Shown: positions 1 through 12,822, numbered from the stretch's first letter. The stretch: 64,000 bases of DNA from Brevipalpus yothersi (GCA_003956705.1 QZCP01000156.1:24815-88814), one strand, 5' to 3'. The notes: generated by a model from the sequence alone, not told the origin. A program made the numbers and translations.

Positions 1-70
<70 letters not shown>
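1..70. repeat. (CT)n microsatellite
   Basis: Perfect CT dinucleotide tract from the window edge to base 70; its true length is unknown because it continues leftwards. The following DNA to about 590 shows no exon that I can support, although it should be intron or 3' part of the Ig gene that starts at 2762. Confidence 0.97.
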
Positions 71-73
<3 letters not shown>

Positions 74-591
74 CACCCAACATTATCACTCGATTGGATG
101 AATGAATAGAATGAAGAGGAAATCACTGAACTCTAATTTGCATGGAATTATTTCGAATGAATCTCATCAACCATTCGAGAGCTTAAGTTATTCAAAATAC
201 TTTCAAGATTAGCAGAATATAATCGAACAGATGCAATATCTAGCACCCATTGGAATGGAGTCAAGGGGGAATAGGCAATCGAATTCAATTCACAAGATTA
301 GTTCATTTAACCCCAAAAGAAAGAATAGATCCCATATATTACCCAAACAAGCTAAGATAGAGAGAAAAGGAGTATAATTTTGCTCAATCAAGTTGGTTAA
401 GAAGATGATGATAAATTGTCCTTTGATCACTTCTTGCAGCATTTACAGTTATATAGCCTCTTCCAATGAAGTATGAATGAATGAATTAATCAGTATAAGT
501 AAACACACTTGAAAAAGATGTGTGTAGCTGATATAATGATATTATCTTCCTATCTATCATAACATATAGAAAAATTGGTTCAATTGCTTAC

Positions 592-1761
592 CTTGCACTA
601 GCAATCTGATGACACTGTCTGGTGTTTTAACACCATTAACGATGCAAGTGTATTCGCCTTCATCTTCAAATTGTGTTCCGCGAAAGTAGAGTGATGAGGA
701 TAGAGGTAAAAATGAGATGTGACTATCAACGGTCAGTGTGGCTGCAGCACCTCGTTTAACCTGTGGAAACATGAGGAAGAAAAAATATTGAGAATGATAT
801 AATTGGAATCGTCTAGATGTCTAGTGTATCCTAGATACACATGTATGTCAAATTGATAGCGAAAGTGCTGATCAAGAGGCAAGATTTGTCATGAGAGACA
901 GTCTGGCACGCGTGTATGTTGACTTATTAGTAGCACGCAAAGATGATCAGCATCTTTTGAGCAGCATCCCGAAAATATGTGATCGAGTAACTTGATCGAT
1001 AAATGATCATTATGGGTGAAATTTTAAACCGAGCAATTTAACTTTCTTAATAATTGATCCAGTTTAGAGGGAAAGAGAGAGATAAGGTAAAAGATGAGGC
1101 GATCATCATCATGATAGTACAGAAGCCTAACGGTAAATGACACAGATGTAAGGCGCAATAAGATTGAAGATTTATCGCACAAGACCTCAGTTTGACCTGA
1201 AAATATATTGGCTAACGATTGTTGGTAGGAAAATATAGCTTCAATGATTAAATGAAAAGATGAATATTTTTTTCTCCACTTCAAATCATGAAATCATGAA
1301 ACAATCATCATAAAACGAAAGGAGAACAGCATCCTAATGGAAGTAGAGACTATTTCTCTCCTTTTTTCCAATAAATTTTTTCACTCAGCATTCTGATTAT
1401 GGATCTCTCTCCTGAATCATTTTACGATTGTGTTCAATGGTTGAAAAATTTCACCTCACAAAATGGTCATCTCAAGAGAAAGACTAAATGATAAAATGAT
1501 CTATATTCTACAGAATTTTGGCATTCACTGTTCTACTCTTATTATTACTCATCACGAAAACAATTGTCGTGACACTGCCAATGAGTTCAATTGGGCCATG
1601 AATCGATAAAAACATTAGAACGCGATCTGTTTTAAATGTATAAATCTAGTGGAGATCGATGAAAATGAAGTCATCCATCGATTGACAGTCTCTCTCTTCC
1701 TCACTCTCCACTTCATCATCGACACCAAACCACCTCAACATGGAGGATGCTGGGAAAGTAT

Positions 1762-1836
<75 letters not shown>

Positions 1837-2167
1837 GAAATGCAGCCTAGGTTTGGTGAGGCTAGCACGAATTCTGCCGCCCGATATCGATCAGTCTGAG
1901 GCCATAATTCCCAGTAGAGGAGTTCGAGGGGAATATTGTTCACTATTCTCTGCCATATTCACTGCATTTCCTTTGTCAGAAAAACAGTGTATTCTCTTGC
2001 TTCACAAATAAGAGGGTCTATGCTTTATTCTCTCTTTCTCTGTCTCTTCATCAGAATATCTCTCTATTTGATCAGAAAAAAATACGAATAAGTGTATATG
2101 AACAAAGGTTCATCATGTCAGAATCACGAATTGTCTAGTGTTTGTACTATCTCATTCATTCACAGTC

Positions 2168-2206
<39 letters not shown>

Positions 2207-2762
2207 CTATCTCTCTTCATGATTCGTTTTTCGAATCGAATCAAATAAGAAGACGAAAAACTAGGTCAAGCTAGTGAGCCGGTTGAATCGAAGAAGAAGC
2301 TAGCAAGCAACCAGAGATGTCTCATCATGTACACACATAGACACACGCACATACACACATGCACACTCAGGGGAACACTGATTTTCTCCATGAAAATAAT
2401 CGAATAGAACGAATAACGGTCATTGACTGGTCAAACAGCCCTCTGGACAATGGTAAACCTGGTCCCTGTGTTGAGATGCTTTGTGCTCTTACCTCAACAA
2501 TTTTTCTATCCTCTTTGAACCATTCCACCCTTCGATTTGGATCGGTTGTGTTGGGTTCAAAGCGCTTCGCTGGATTGCAGAACAAAGTTGCATTGTGATT
2601 CCGTCGAACAAAAATTTTGTCCACTTGAGCGGTAGAACACTGTATGATCACTGAACAAACGATGAACACCACAATACCGATCGAATATTTTCGATGGCCA
2701 CACACTGTCCACATACCACCATCATCAATAGATGATATTCCATTAGTCCGGTGAGGCTTCAT
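592..2762 (-). CDS. Ig-domain secreted protein, 5' part only (paralog of the sushi-repeat gene at 22-29 kb)
   Basis: Exons complement(592..760, 2493..2762); the gene continues past the left edge. The first exon encodes a hydrophobic signal segment (a start at 2714 is also possible and puts the signal nearer the N-terminus) and the first half of an Ig domain, with the Cys of strand B (LFC) and the Trp of strand C (VEWFK). It ends at GAG|GTAAGA in phase 0. The second exon starts CAG|GTT, gives the second half of the Ig fold with the DEGEYTC motif of strand F, and ends in phase 1 (CAA G|GTAAGC). The exon at 28416-28584 has the same length (169 bp), the same phases and closely similar sequence, so the two genes are duplicates at least at their 5' ends. 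Sushi exons are not visible before the window edge. The product is probably extracellular. Confidence 0.8.
761..2492. other. Intron of the Ig gene with purine/pyrimidine microsatellites
   Basis: This stretch lies between the two Ig half-domain exons. It holds a (GA)n tract at about 1765-1830 and a (CT)n plus (CTTT)n tract at about 2165-2217. Open frames across the tracts encode only Arg-Glu or Ser-Leu repeats and are not genes. Confidence 0.75.
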
Positions 2763-3738
2763 ACTGATAAGATGGTATGTATATATGTATATCCACAATT
2801 GCTACTTCCACCACCACATATTCCTAGTGAGTGTGTGATACAGAAAGTAAACCTCTTCGGCTGCTGCTCTGCGAACCTTACTCCAGAACTTGTGTCTGAG
2901 AGAGACTAAAAGAGAGAGAGAAAGAGAGAGAAAAAGAATCTCCCTTCTTCGCTGATTTTTGCCCAAAACTCTATTCTCCTCCTCATACTCTCTCTCTTTT
3001 TCTCTCTCCCGGCAGCTGCATTCGCCAGCCGGTTGATATTCCAAGCGTATTTTCCATCATATATATGCCCTAGCGCCATCTTAATGTACAGCTCAGAGAT
3101 TGTCTGAACTTTTTTTTATTCTTTTTTCGAGATCTGAAAATTTTTGAGCTACGTTATGAGCGTCGGATTTTTTTTGATTCATTTTGAGAGGTTGAGTTCA
3201 TTACTTCTATTAATGACTGCATTATAAATTAACTTCAATGATTGTTTGCTTTGACAACTGGAAATGTTTCGAAATTCGATTTTTCGGTTTTCAAAAAATC
3301 ACTGAAAGAAGTTTTCATGTGATGGTGTAGATGAGAAGAGAATAAGTCTTTTGAAACTTCTTAAGATCACATTTCTATTCTCCTATCTTGAGAAGGATAT
3401 ACAGTAGTTGGAAGTTCTGTGAATTGAATGATAACAAATTATTCTGGTATATTACTAGAGGACTGATTAAAACTCATATAGTTTGAATTTCTAAGAGTAT
3501 CATAAGTTCGTTTGGCTGTGTAAACGATTGTTTTGATTAGATAATAATAAACTAGCAGATGTAATTTGCATGAAGAAGATTCGATCATAGAGTTATTGAT
3601 TTCTCTAGATCAAGTGAATTCTGAACAAACAAAGGTACATTTCTGATGCCGATTTGCAATTTTACTCCACATAGTTTGTTATTAGTTAGTTACTATAAGA
3701 TTCAATTCTCAGTAATACTCGTGCCACGTAGATTATTC
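2763..3738. other. Intergenic: 5' flank of the Ig gene and 3' flank of the six-Cys gene 1
   Basis: Holds short interrupted GA/CT tracts at about 2905-3010 and the 15-base element at 3071-3085. I see no supported exon in it. Confidence 0.6.
3071..3085 (-). promoter_or_regulatory. Candidate YY1/Pho-like promoter element (copy 1)
   Basis: The plus-strand sequence TAGCGCCATCTTAAT lies about 310 bp upstream of the Ig gene start at 2762. The identical 15-mer occurs at 29123-29137, about 160 bp upstream of the paralogous gene start. Read on the gene strand it contains AAGATGGCGC, resembling the YY1/Pho binding core. The regulatory role is inferred. Confidence 0.45.
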
Positions 3739-4319
3739 TCATCTCATGTGCATGCAAGCCTGTGAAAAGAGAGGTTCATAATTTGAATTTTGGGAATAAA
3801 ATAAGACTCAAGAGTACTGACTTTCACTTCTGACCATGGGATAGGAAATTTGACACCATTGTCTTCCCAGCATTTGTGCAGCATATGATGAATCTTTTTC
3901 GCCGGTTCTTGAGGGTTCACACAGAGTGCCTTTATAGCCGAAGGTGTCGCCGTACCAAGCAATGCTATCATTCCAGGACACTTGAAGATAGTGTCTATTT
4001 TATCTTTGGGAAAAACTTTTTTCTAGAAAAAAATAAGAGAAATTTATGTTTATGATGCATGTAAATAGAATGAAAGATCAATGATACATCTATTTCTTAC
4101 CATGCATTCACCCAATTCGTGGAAAAACTTTGGTACAGTTACTGAATGGGGCCTTTTACGGATTATTTTGCAAAGTTTTTCGGTTTCTTCAGACTCTGAT
4201 CCAGTCGACTCAGAATTCACGAAACTCAAACAAAAGTAGATGATAGAGAATATCAGCACTTGATTTTCGAAAGAGATTCCTCTTCTTTGGGAACTATTGG
4301 AGTTTCGAAAAGTATTCAT
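3739..4319 (-). CDS. Small secreted six-cysteine protein, family member 1
   Basis: Exons complement(3739..3759, 3822..4022, 4101..4319), all phase 0, 146 aa. I do not recognise the family. The start at 4319 (MNTFRNSNSSQ) matches that of member 3 (MDAFRNTNSSQ). It is followed by a hydrophobic signal segment (about residues 20-37) and a short acidic Ser-rich linker. The mature part has six Cys spaced C-x21-C-x15-C-x18-C-x16-C-x17-C. Exon 2 opens with KKVFPKD and closes with PWSEVK; the tiny last exon adds ACMHMR with the sixth Cys. Members 2 and 3 have an intron between the fourth and fifth Cys that this copy lacks, and this copy's loop there is five residues longer. The splice after PWSEVK uses GTCAGT. 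Function is unknown; secretion is inferred from the signal segment. Confidence 0.75.
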
Positions 4320-5230
4320 ATTTATAATACGGAAGTTTACAATCAATTTTAGACGAGAGGCTCGGTTGAAACTATGGAAGATAAACAATTCCAGTCTCAT
4401 TTACACCTATACTTTTTTCATTACACCCAATACTCTGACACATCGATCAGTTTCAGATGAGGGAGGGACTTTCACCGAATAATCCAATTACACTTCAAAT
4501 TTTTCGAGGCTAAAAATGAACTTGAATTCAATTTTTTCTCGATAAAATACTTGATACTTGTTGTTGAAAATAATGCGGTAACATTTTGTAGAAACATAGA
4601 AAAAAGCTCTTTTGAGAGAAGTAAATGGCTGTCAAGAGATATCAATACATTGAATACTCTTTTCTAACTGAAACTTGGCTTTACAATCTCCAATTTCTTT
4701 GCACTCAATAGATGGAAAGAAGAAGAGAGAAACTGCATATCCAAAATTTATTTGAACTTGAAGAATAAACTAAAAAAATAATTGTTACAAGCTATAACGA
4801 TCGATTGGACTCTGATCGGAGCATGACATTTTCTAGGAAAAAACATTTTACTTATAGACAGCTGTTAGTACAAATCACGAAGGGTAACTACAATTATTGA
4901 TAATCTATTCTAGTGCCATATCAGGAGAACCAAATGACTGTACTGATTATTTTTTCAGTTTTGAGTGGAGCTTCAGAATGTACTTCACCAGTTTAGGATC
5001 AAAAAGAGGATCATGAATCAATGAATAAAATTGTGCAAGATTGAATTACTCTTTGTAGAATACAATCATGACTATCATCAATTGACGGATTTTTTGTGGA
5101 GAAATAAGCATTCTTTTAATATAGTTAATCGATGAGGAGAGATTGAAGAATATTTCTGGAATATTTCAATACAAGTTCACTGTCAAGTTTATTTAACCTG
5201 GTTACTATTGGAACCCGTCCACAGCCATTC
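4320..5230. other. Intergenic between six-Cys genes 1 and 2
   Basis: AT-rich DNA without a supported exon or repeat. Confidence 0.6.
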
Positions 5231-5900
5231 TCAATCTGTTCGCGTGTAGTTCAAGTTCATACAAGTCTATAGGGAGAGTAGAATATTATCAGAATTTTGC
5301 AAATAATATAGTATAATAATAATATTCAAAAGTACCAACCTTCACTGTTTGCCAAGGAAATGGAGTAGGTACACCATTATTCTGCAAGCAAAGCACTATC
5401 TGTGGACAAAATTACGATAGTTGGATAAAACTTTGAACAAATTTTCCCATCAAAACTCACCATATTTGATGCTTTATCTGTCTTACAGAATGAAAGTAGA
5501 CTAGTACCAGTTGGGATGGTTAGCATTTCTTTCATCAACGGACAGTTCAAGACTTTCGCTTGGATTGCGTCATTTTTGGGGAGAACTTTTTTCTATAGAA
5601 AAACAAATGGGTTATGATTGAGTGATTTAGATAAGATGAACAATTCATGATCATATTCATTACCATGCAAACAACAAAATTTTTGGCCCAGATCTCTGGT
5701 TGTTGGTCTACGGCATAGCGAACTATATCGCAACAGCGCTTGGCTTCTTCTTGAACTGGTGTCTGAAAATTGGCTGCACATGTTGAATATTGGAAGAAAA
5801 TTGAGCAAAAGAAGGCTATAGAGAATATCAGTACTTGATTTTTGGAGAAGGTTTGCCTCAATTGGGAATGCTTCAAGCTCTCAGATATACCCATTTTCAT
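5231..5900 (-). CDS. Small secreted six-cysteine protein, family member 2
   Basis: Exons complement(5231..5266, 5340..5399, 5461..5592, 5664..5900), all joins phase 0, 154 aa. A start at 5894 would remove two residues. Residues about 18-45 form the signal segment (QVLIFSIAFFCSIFF), close in sequence to member 1. The mature Cys pattern is C-x21-C-x17-C-x18-C-x11-C-x17-C, with one extra Cys next to the first (RCCD). Exon 2 begins KKVLPK, like member 1; exon 3 encodes a conserved NNGV..P.PW stretch; exon 4 begins TCM, like ACM in member 1. This is a divergent paralog of its neighbours from tandem duplication on the same strand. The extra Cys might allow dimerisation, which is speculation. Confidence 0.75.
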
Positions 5901-7131
5901 GAACTTCGAGCGGTAACAAAGATTCAAAAGGAATGTCTTATCAAAGTTCTGATTGAATCTATGAAGGATTAATCAATTCACTTTACTTTTAGCAAAGTTT
6001 TCTTTAGTGATATCTGAAATGAAATACAACACCCTACCGTTTCGATCAATTTCACTTTCAAAAGAGAAAGGAATTGTAATTAATGACGATCCAATTACAT
6101 TTCAAATTCATCTCAAGATGAGAAGTTGGAATTTTAGATGAACCTATAGGAAAATATCGACAGTCACAAAATTCAAAAACCTCATCACAAGTGAAAACAT
6201 AGAATCAAATCCCTTTCAGAATTGAAGGTTTAATACATCAAAGGACGAAATCTATCTGAATTATCTCAAACTCTCATTGCTGTGGTACATTGTCAAAATG
6301 AATCTTCCAGCTTACTGAGCTATCTAGTTCATTGAGTTTGATTTCGACACAGACATATGAATATCAATGAGAAAAGTAATAAAAATATCAACAGTCAGTT
6401 TTTGCTACTCTTTCCGATTCTCTCCGAATTGGTATCCCAAGTAACATAAACTTTTGTTGAAAAATGGCTTTCATCTTCATCAGTGAGAGATAGCGATTGC
6501 TTTGAGTCATTCAACATTCTTTTATTTCAATCAGAGACCAGATTATTCTTCCGCCAAGTAGATTTTGACATGAAGGGGTAAAAGAGAACACCTCAAAGAA
6601 GGCTTAGATGAGCGAAGCCAATGTGGAAAAAATTTTGGAGTAAAACAAAATGTTGCTCTCAAGTACTTGTGCTATGGTTTCATCCAAAATACACAAATAC
6701 ATGTATAATGATATCAGGGTGATTGATGGGCTCGTTTGATGTTATGGGTAAAGATTTTTTAGCAGTTTTTCCGAGTGATTCTTTCATATTTACTCTGAGT
6801 AAGCTATCCAACAAGTTGGAATATTTGCAGCTCTTATTCTTTCAACAGATAAATCATCTGAAGTTCTTCGAAGCTCTCCTTGGACTGATAATCATCCATA
6901 ACCACCGTTCACAAAATGATCCTGAATCAGGAGAGGGTTAAAACATCGTGCTTGGAGAGTGTCAAAGTTGACACGTGAACAATTAGTAAGATTGAATCCA
7001 ACAGATTCGGACCTCATGAAAAAAGTTCCATGATAAAGCTACTGATACCATTCAATGAATTCAATTTTATTTAGCATGAGAGGATAGTGTCAGATGCAAA
7101 TTGTTTGGCTGATTCTTTCTAAATGCCAGAT
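5901..7131. other. Intergenic between six-Cys genes 2 and 3
   Basis: No exon of the family and no other gene could be supported here. A 72-codon open frame at 6723-6941 shows no domain or paralog and is probably chance. Confidence 0.55.
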
Positions 7132-7781
7132 CTATTCCTCGATCGTACTCATGCTGGGTTGATTAATCTCATTAAGTATAATGTGGAAACAAACCTGAAA
7201 AAGAATTCAAATATCATGGGAATTTTGAAAATAAGAGGAGATTAAAGAATACTGACATTCACTTTATCCCAATTGATTGGAATCTTGACACCATTCTTGA
7301 TCCAGCAATCCTCCACCTTAAAGAGAAATATGATGATTGGTGATACTGAAAAAATCATTTATCAAAACTAACCATTTTTACTGCCTCATTTCCTTCACAG
7401 AATTGCTTGACCTCCTCAGGTTTCTTTGAGTTGAAAAACTTGTTTGTCGCTGGACACTTCAGAATAGGAGTCAATTCACCTTTGGAGAAAACCCTCTCCT
7501 AGGAAAGAAAAATATTATGGTAATTTGGCAAGTCAATCAGTTGAAATATTCATAATACTCACTACCAAGCAATGGCGCATTCTATGGAGAACTTCAGGTA
7601 GAGGTTTGGTTCTGAGTACGATGTTAATATTATTGCAAAGTTCTTTGGCTTCTGTTTCAGGTGTAGCTGCTGCAGAATGGATGAAAGTAAGGCAGACATA
7701 GGCGATAGTGAATAACAGCATTTGATTCTTAAAAAAGATTTGTTTTATTTGGGAACTATTTGTATTTCGGAAAGCATCCAT
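7132..7781 (-). CDS. Small secreted six-cysteine protein, family member 3
   Basis: Exons complement(7132..7194, 7257..7316, 7373..7498, 7566..7781), all joins phase 0, 154 aa. The start at 7781 aligns with member 1. A signal segment (QMLLFTIAYVCLTFIHS) covers about residues 18-37. Cys spacing is C-x21-C-x15-C-x18-C-x11-C-x17-C. The exon boundaries match those of member 2, and the C5 exon (DCWIKNGVKIPINWDKVN) resembles CWEDNGVKFPIPWSEVK of member 1. The C-terminal tail is longer than in member 1 (20 residues in the last exon). Only the Cys, a few Lys-Pro positions and the NGV..P..W stretch are strongly kept between members, suggesting fast divergence on a fixed disulfide scaffold. Function is unknown. 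Confidence 0.77.
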
Positions 7782-9096
7782 TCTCACTTTGCAATTAGAT
7801 TTGAATTTTGATGAAATCTCTCTGCAATAACTAGTCAGACAGCTCGATTGAAATAAAGAATGAAGCATGGATTACATCCAATTTATAGCAAAATTTTTAG
7901 TCCTACCTTCAAAATATTCAATAAACTGCTAGATTGATTGATTTCACTTTGGAAAGTGCAAGAGTTTCGATTGATGATCAGATTACATTTTTGAATCCTT
8001 TCTATAAAACTAAATGAGTACCTCATTGCACATCCAACTCCCTTATCAGACAAAATATCAAACCTCTAATAAAATAACTATGAAATACACTCAGAAACCT
8101 GAGAAAAAAGGAAAGGCGGACTTCGAAGTTTTCAAAACACGGTTTTCTGTGTTGAAAACACGTGTAGAAAAATTCTTTACATCATGGCAAGAAATGACTG
8201 ATCTGTTGGAAGTATGCCCATGAATCATCTCTATTCAGATATCATATATTCTAATACATTCTAATACATTCTATTTTATTCTATTCTAATACATCCCAAT
8301 ATACTGAAAGTCAATCCGTTCTTAATCATCTCCGAATTCAATCATTTCAAGCGACAGTTAATAATCGTACAAATCTAGAGGAGAGCTTGAGATCCACGAT
8401 AGACTTCACAAAAATTCGTTCCGAGAAAATATTCGTTTCATTGTTTATTAAGAAAGCGATCGGAAGAAGGTGCACCGAAGAAGTTTAGAAGCCAAATAAA
8501 TTGACTCACAAGCCAATTCTCTTCAGTTCTGACCTATTATATCGATGAAAAAGTGTCTAAAAATTTATCGAATTCTTCAAGAAGTCTTATCCTAACCACG
8601 AAGAAAAACAGAGGAAAGATTATACTCTCAGATGCTTTCCTTCGATTTAGATCAATTGAAAAGTTAGGCTATTCCTATTTTGGAGGTCTTAACGATCTTC
8701 CACCAAAAGATATGGCAAAAAGAGGTGTTATCAGAACTATCTGACTTATTCATCATATTAATTTTAATCCCATTAATATATCAGAACCAGCTATTAGAAC
8801 TTTTATCGTCAGAATAATGATCATATCTTTTCCTCGATTAGAATAACGAAGCTACGAAATGTTCAAAAAATATTTTCGACAAACTTTTTCCCTTATTGCG
8901 CATGTGTTTGTTTATGTTTAGCATGCTTGAAATTTTATTTGAAAATGTAAGCAAAATTTTTCATCTTTTTTCTAGCAATTTATCTAATCAAATATGATTA
9001 ATGTTTGAATGTGATGATATCTATGGTATATTTTGCATTTTTAAATACTTGAATGAGCTGTTTGTGACAGTTTTGTAAGAAAATATTTCAGTGACA
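7782..9096. other. Intergenic, divergent 5' flanks of six-Cys gene 3 and WDR6
   Basis: Contains a short imperfect repeat of an ATTCTAATACATTCTA type at about 8248-8300. Open frames at 8014 and 8553 have no recognisable domain, splice partner or paralog, and I do not call them. Confidence 0.55.
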
Positions 9097-12000
9097 ATGC
9101 TCACAAGTGTTGAAGTGTACGCTCCTGTAACAGCGATTCATGTTTGTCAAGACTATCTGTTTGTTGGTAAGTTGAAATTTTGTGTAAAAGTTTCGAGAAA
9201 TGATTTTGTGAATTTTCTTTCGTATGCTTAGGAATTTCAAATAAATTGGAAATTTATGAAATTCGAGAATCATCCATATCATCTCCTCTTCATACACAAT
9301 GGGAAAAATATTGGAAGATACATGGCTTCTGTTCCAAAGTCGATGATGGTTTGATGCGTTTCGCGGCATATGGCAATCGTTATGTATCGTTGAATTCTTT
9401 TGATATCAAAAAGAATAAATTGAGTAAGTGGATAATGAGAAAATTTTTATAATAAATCTTGGATTGATTTGTTTCTTTTCTGTTTCATTTCCAGAACATT
9501 TGAAAACTGTTTATATCGGAGACTGGATTCAAACTTCACGAATAGAGACAGTTTCTCTTGAGCTACATTGCCTTGCGGTTATAACTTCCCATAACAAATT
9601 AGTTCTCTTAAATTTCGATACAGGAGAAGTGATATATCAAGTGCTTGGACCAAAAATAGGAGTTTTGTATTCATCTGTGATAATGAAAATGAAGCCTCCA
9701 CAGCATGTTACCGTTGCTTGTGGAACTGTTTTCAGTGAACTTGTGTTATGGGAGTATGATGAAGACCACGAACCATTGTCTCTCGATGTCAACAAGTCGG
9801 CTCATTCTGGTGCTATTTATGCATTAGAGTACAGTGAAGAGAATGAGATAATGTATTCTGCTTCAGATGATCGATTTATAAAAATTTGGGATCTCGTTAA
9901 AGTTGATGGAAAAATGAAAAGTTTTCGATTGAGATCCAGAGTGGCTGCACATGAAGCTCGAATTTGGAAGCTTCTTTCGATTGGAAAGAATCTGGTAAGC
10001 TGTGGAGAAAACGATCTTTGTATCTGGAATGCTGGTGGTCAGTTTTTGTCACGCAAGAACTGTGAGAGAAGTGATATGTGGTCCCTGGCAGGCTCTGAAT
10101 CTAAATCCATTGTCTTCGCTGGAACAAATAATGGCTCAATTCTAGTCGTTCCAATCGAAGAAAAGCAGCTTCCTAAAACTTGTCAACTTCCCCAACTTAA
10201 AAACCCAAGACATATTATTTTATATGCTGACCATGTGATTTCGATCCATGAGGAATTTGCTGTTGGAGTATTCGCTCTCACTGATCAAGGGTTGGTCAAA
10301 AAGAACAACGGAAAATTGTCTCTTCCCCTCAATGATCCTGATTGGTATCTTGTTCATGACTCAAAAAGACTCTATATTTTAAATGCGGGAACAATTTACT
10401 CGATGCCTTTATCAAACTTCATCGAAAATCAAAACTTCAAATTCGATATTGTGGAAGAAGTTTGTCATCCTCCTGAGGAGAGCTATTCACCCTTACTCGT
10501 TGGAGACTATCTAATCATACTTGTACAGGGACGAGCTTATACTTCGTGTTTTTGGGTTCGAATAGTCAACATCAAAACATTGACGAAAACATATTCCATC
10601 AACGAAGAGATATTACCATTAATCGCTGATAGCCAGAAAAGAACTGATTTGGAGGGAATTAAATGTGGATTAGCAATGACTAATCAATTCATTTTCGGCC
10701 TTTATGATGGAAGATTGGCTCAATATAAGTTAGCCAAGCTAGATGAGCCAGAGAGGTGGATGTTGATGATGGCTCATCGTTCCTTAGGGTTTAATTGCTT
10801 AGCAGCAAAGCCTTTTTCTCAGCTTTTCTATTCATGTGGTAGAGATCTAGAAGTGAACGAATATACTACTGACAAAGATACCGGATTAGTTTGTATTCTA
10901 CGAAAGCTAACATTTGGTAAGCTACTCAGATGGTTTTAGAACAGATTTCTAATTCTATTTGTTTCCCAGATTTTAGTGCTGATTGGATAGAGCGAATTTT
11001 TTTTGACTCTACGAGTGATTGTCTCAATGTGATTGGACACTCACCCAAGAAAATTTTTCTATGGAGAGAGAAAGATCGTTCGGTTCTCTGGGAACTCGTA
11101 GTTCTTGGTCGACTATGGGACTTTTCAACGGATGGAAATGAGTTGAAGCTTGCTGGAAGCTGGAAAGGACGCTTGTTCTCCTATTCAAAGTCATTGAATC
11201 CATTAGTTCATCATTCTGCTCGCATTAGGCCTAAATTTCATTCAGCTAAAGTTAATTGCACTGTTCTTCTGTGTTTACGCGGATCTAGCGCGTATATTGC
11301 CTCTGGTGGAGAAGATAACAAAATTGTTATCACAGAGTTTAATGTTAAAGAAAGAAAATTAAAGCTCAAACATATCCTTCCAGGACACATCTCATCTATA
11401 CGCAGTTTGGCCAGTTATGAAGAGGGAGAAAAAATATATCTTGTCTCAGGAGGTGGCAGATCTCAGCTGATGATGTGGACTATCCAAGTAGAGGAGAATG
11501 GCGATATTCTCATCAACGAGATAGCAAAACATTTGAATTGGACAGATGAAGTCCGCAGTCGGACTCATTGGAAAGATTTTTGCGTTCAAAACGAAACTCA
11601 AGCAAGATATTTGTCATGTGATATTTCTCGCCAAAATGAAAATCTCATGATAGCTGTGTGTTGCTCAGATGGATTTTTGAGGCTATTCACATTTGGAATT
11701 GATTCTAAAAAAATTAGCCTGGTTGGTGAAAAACAAGTCTCGAATTTTTGTCCACTTTCCGTTCTCATATTAGATGATTTCTTCGCTGTTGGCTCAAATG
11801 ATGGCACAATCAGCTTTTGGAAAACTCGAAAAATTGAATCCCAAGTTACGAAAGATTCTGAGATGCAAAGTTCTATGGAAGCTTCAAATTCGACGAATTC
11901 GTCAAAGATTAAACCAAAAGAGATGTTGGACCAACTATCCATTGAAATGATTCACAGTGAAAAATTTCATCAATCAGGTGTTAATTGTTTGAAGTCTATA

Positions 12001-12822
12001 CGATATAATAGTGGAGCTAGGCTTCTTTTTTCTGGTGGAGATGATGGAACTCTCCATGGAACTGTCATCCGTTTACATGAAGAAAAATTGCTGCTTCATC
12101 GTAATAAGAGTGTAGTCGGTGCCCATGATTCTCAAATAAGTAGTGTTAATTTCGTTGATTTCAATACTCTTGTAACAGTATCAGTGAATGAACGAATCAC
12201 TCTATGGAAGATTAATCATTTCTCTCATGAGCTCGGCTTTAAAAAGAGCAAATTGGAAGTCAAGGAGGAATATAATTTATTATCATCTGTTCCTGATGCT
12301 GCCTCATCAGTACTGTTGAATTTTGTAGATTCAAATGAAACTTTTTTATTACTGGCTGGTGAGGGCTTCCAAATCATCAAGATACATTCAGGTGTAAGAG
12401 TTTATTGGACGAATTAAAAAAATGAAATCTAAGAGGAAAATGATGATAACTTTTTTCTGTCTTCACTAATCTGTCAATCAGATTGCCATCTACAGATGCA
12501 TGACAAATTGATAAAGATAAACAATGAATTACCAGTGAAAATGAAGCGCGATCGAAATCTTGAAATCTTCTCTCTCCTCAGTCAAAATTATTCATTTTCT
12601 ATGAGTTTTCTTCACTACGAGAAGAAAAATGGAAAATTGAGCAAAGGTTCTATCTCATGGATCTCCCTAGAAACTATCCAAAAAGTTCTCAAAAATTGGT
12701 TAAAGCATTGTTCTCGAATTTGTGATGTTTGTGGTGAAAATATCGAGCCTTTTGGTGATCAAACCACTCTTCTTTTCGGCGTAACAACGCTTCAAATTCG
12801 TCCAAAAGACTTTTACACCTGA
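9097..12822 (+). CDS. WDR6: WDR6, WD40 partner of the tRNA 2'-O-methyltransferase FTSJ1
   Basis: Exons join(9097..9166, 9232..9423, 9495..10916, 10970..12391, 12482..12822), all junctions phase 1, 1148 aa (about the size of the human protein). WD40 repeats are visible along the chain, for example HSGAIYAL...DDRFIKIWD near residue 190, HEARIWK...GENDLCIWN near 240, SGGEDNKI in the middle and HDSQISSV...NERITLWK near 945. In animals WDR6 (Trm734 in yeast) pairs with FTSJ1 (Trm7) to 2'-O-methylate the wobble nucleotide of certain tRNAs; this role is from family knowledge. The last junction uses GTGTAAG and an acceptor at 12480-12481, which opens a frame to TGA at 12822; not splicing it would end the protein at 12417. 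AATAAA follows at about 12852. The acidic C-terminal tail, with a CDVC motif, is poorly conserved. Confidence 0.9.

Noticed and set aside
1649..2274. Open frames of Arg-Glu or Ser-Leu repeats
   Set aside because: They are translations of (GA)n and (CT)n tracts without splice or domain support.
8014..8744. Two plus-strand open frames of 60-70 codons
   Set aside because: No signal, domain, paralog or convincing splice partner; probably chance in AT-rich DNA.
12392..12417. WDR6 ending at the stop at 12415-12417
   Set aside because: Splicing at 12392 to 12482 keeps frame and adds a further 113 codons ending in a stop before an AATAAA signal; the longer form fits the family length better.
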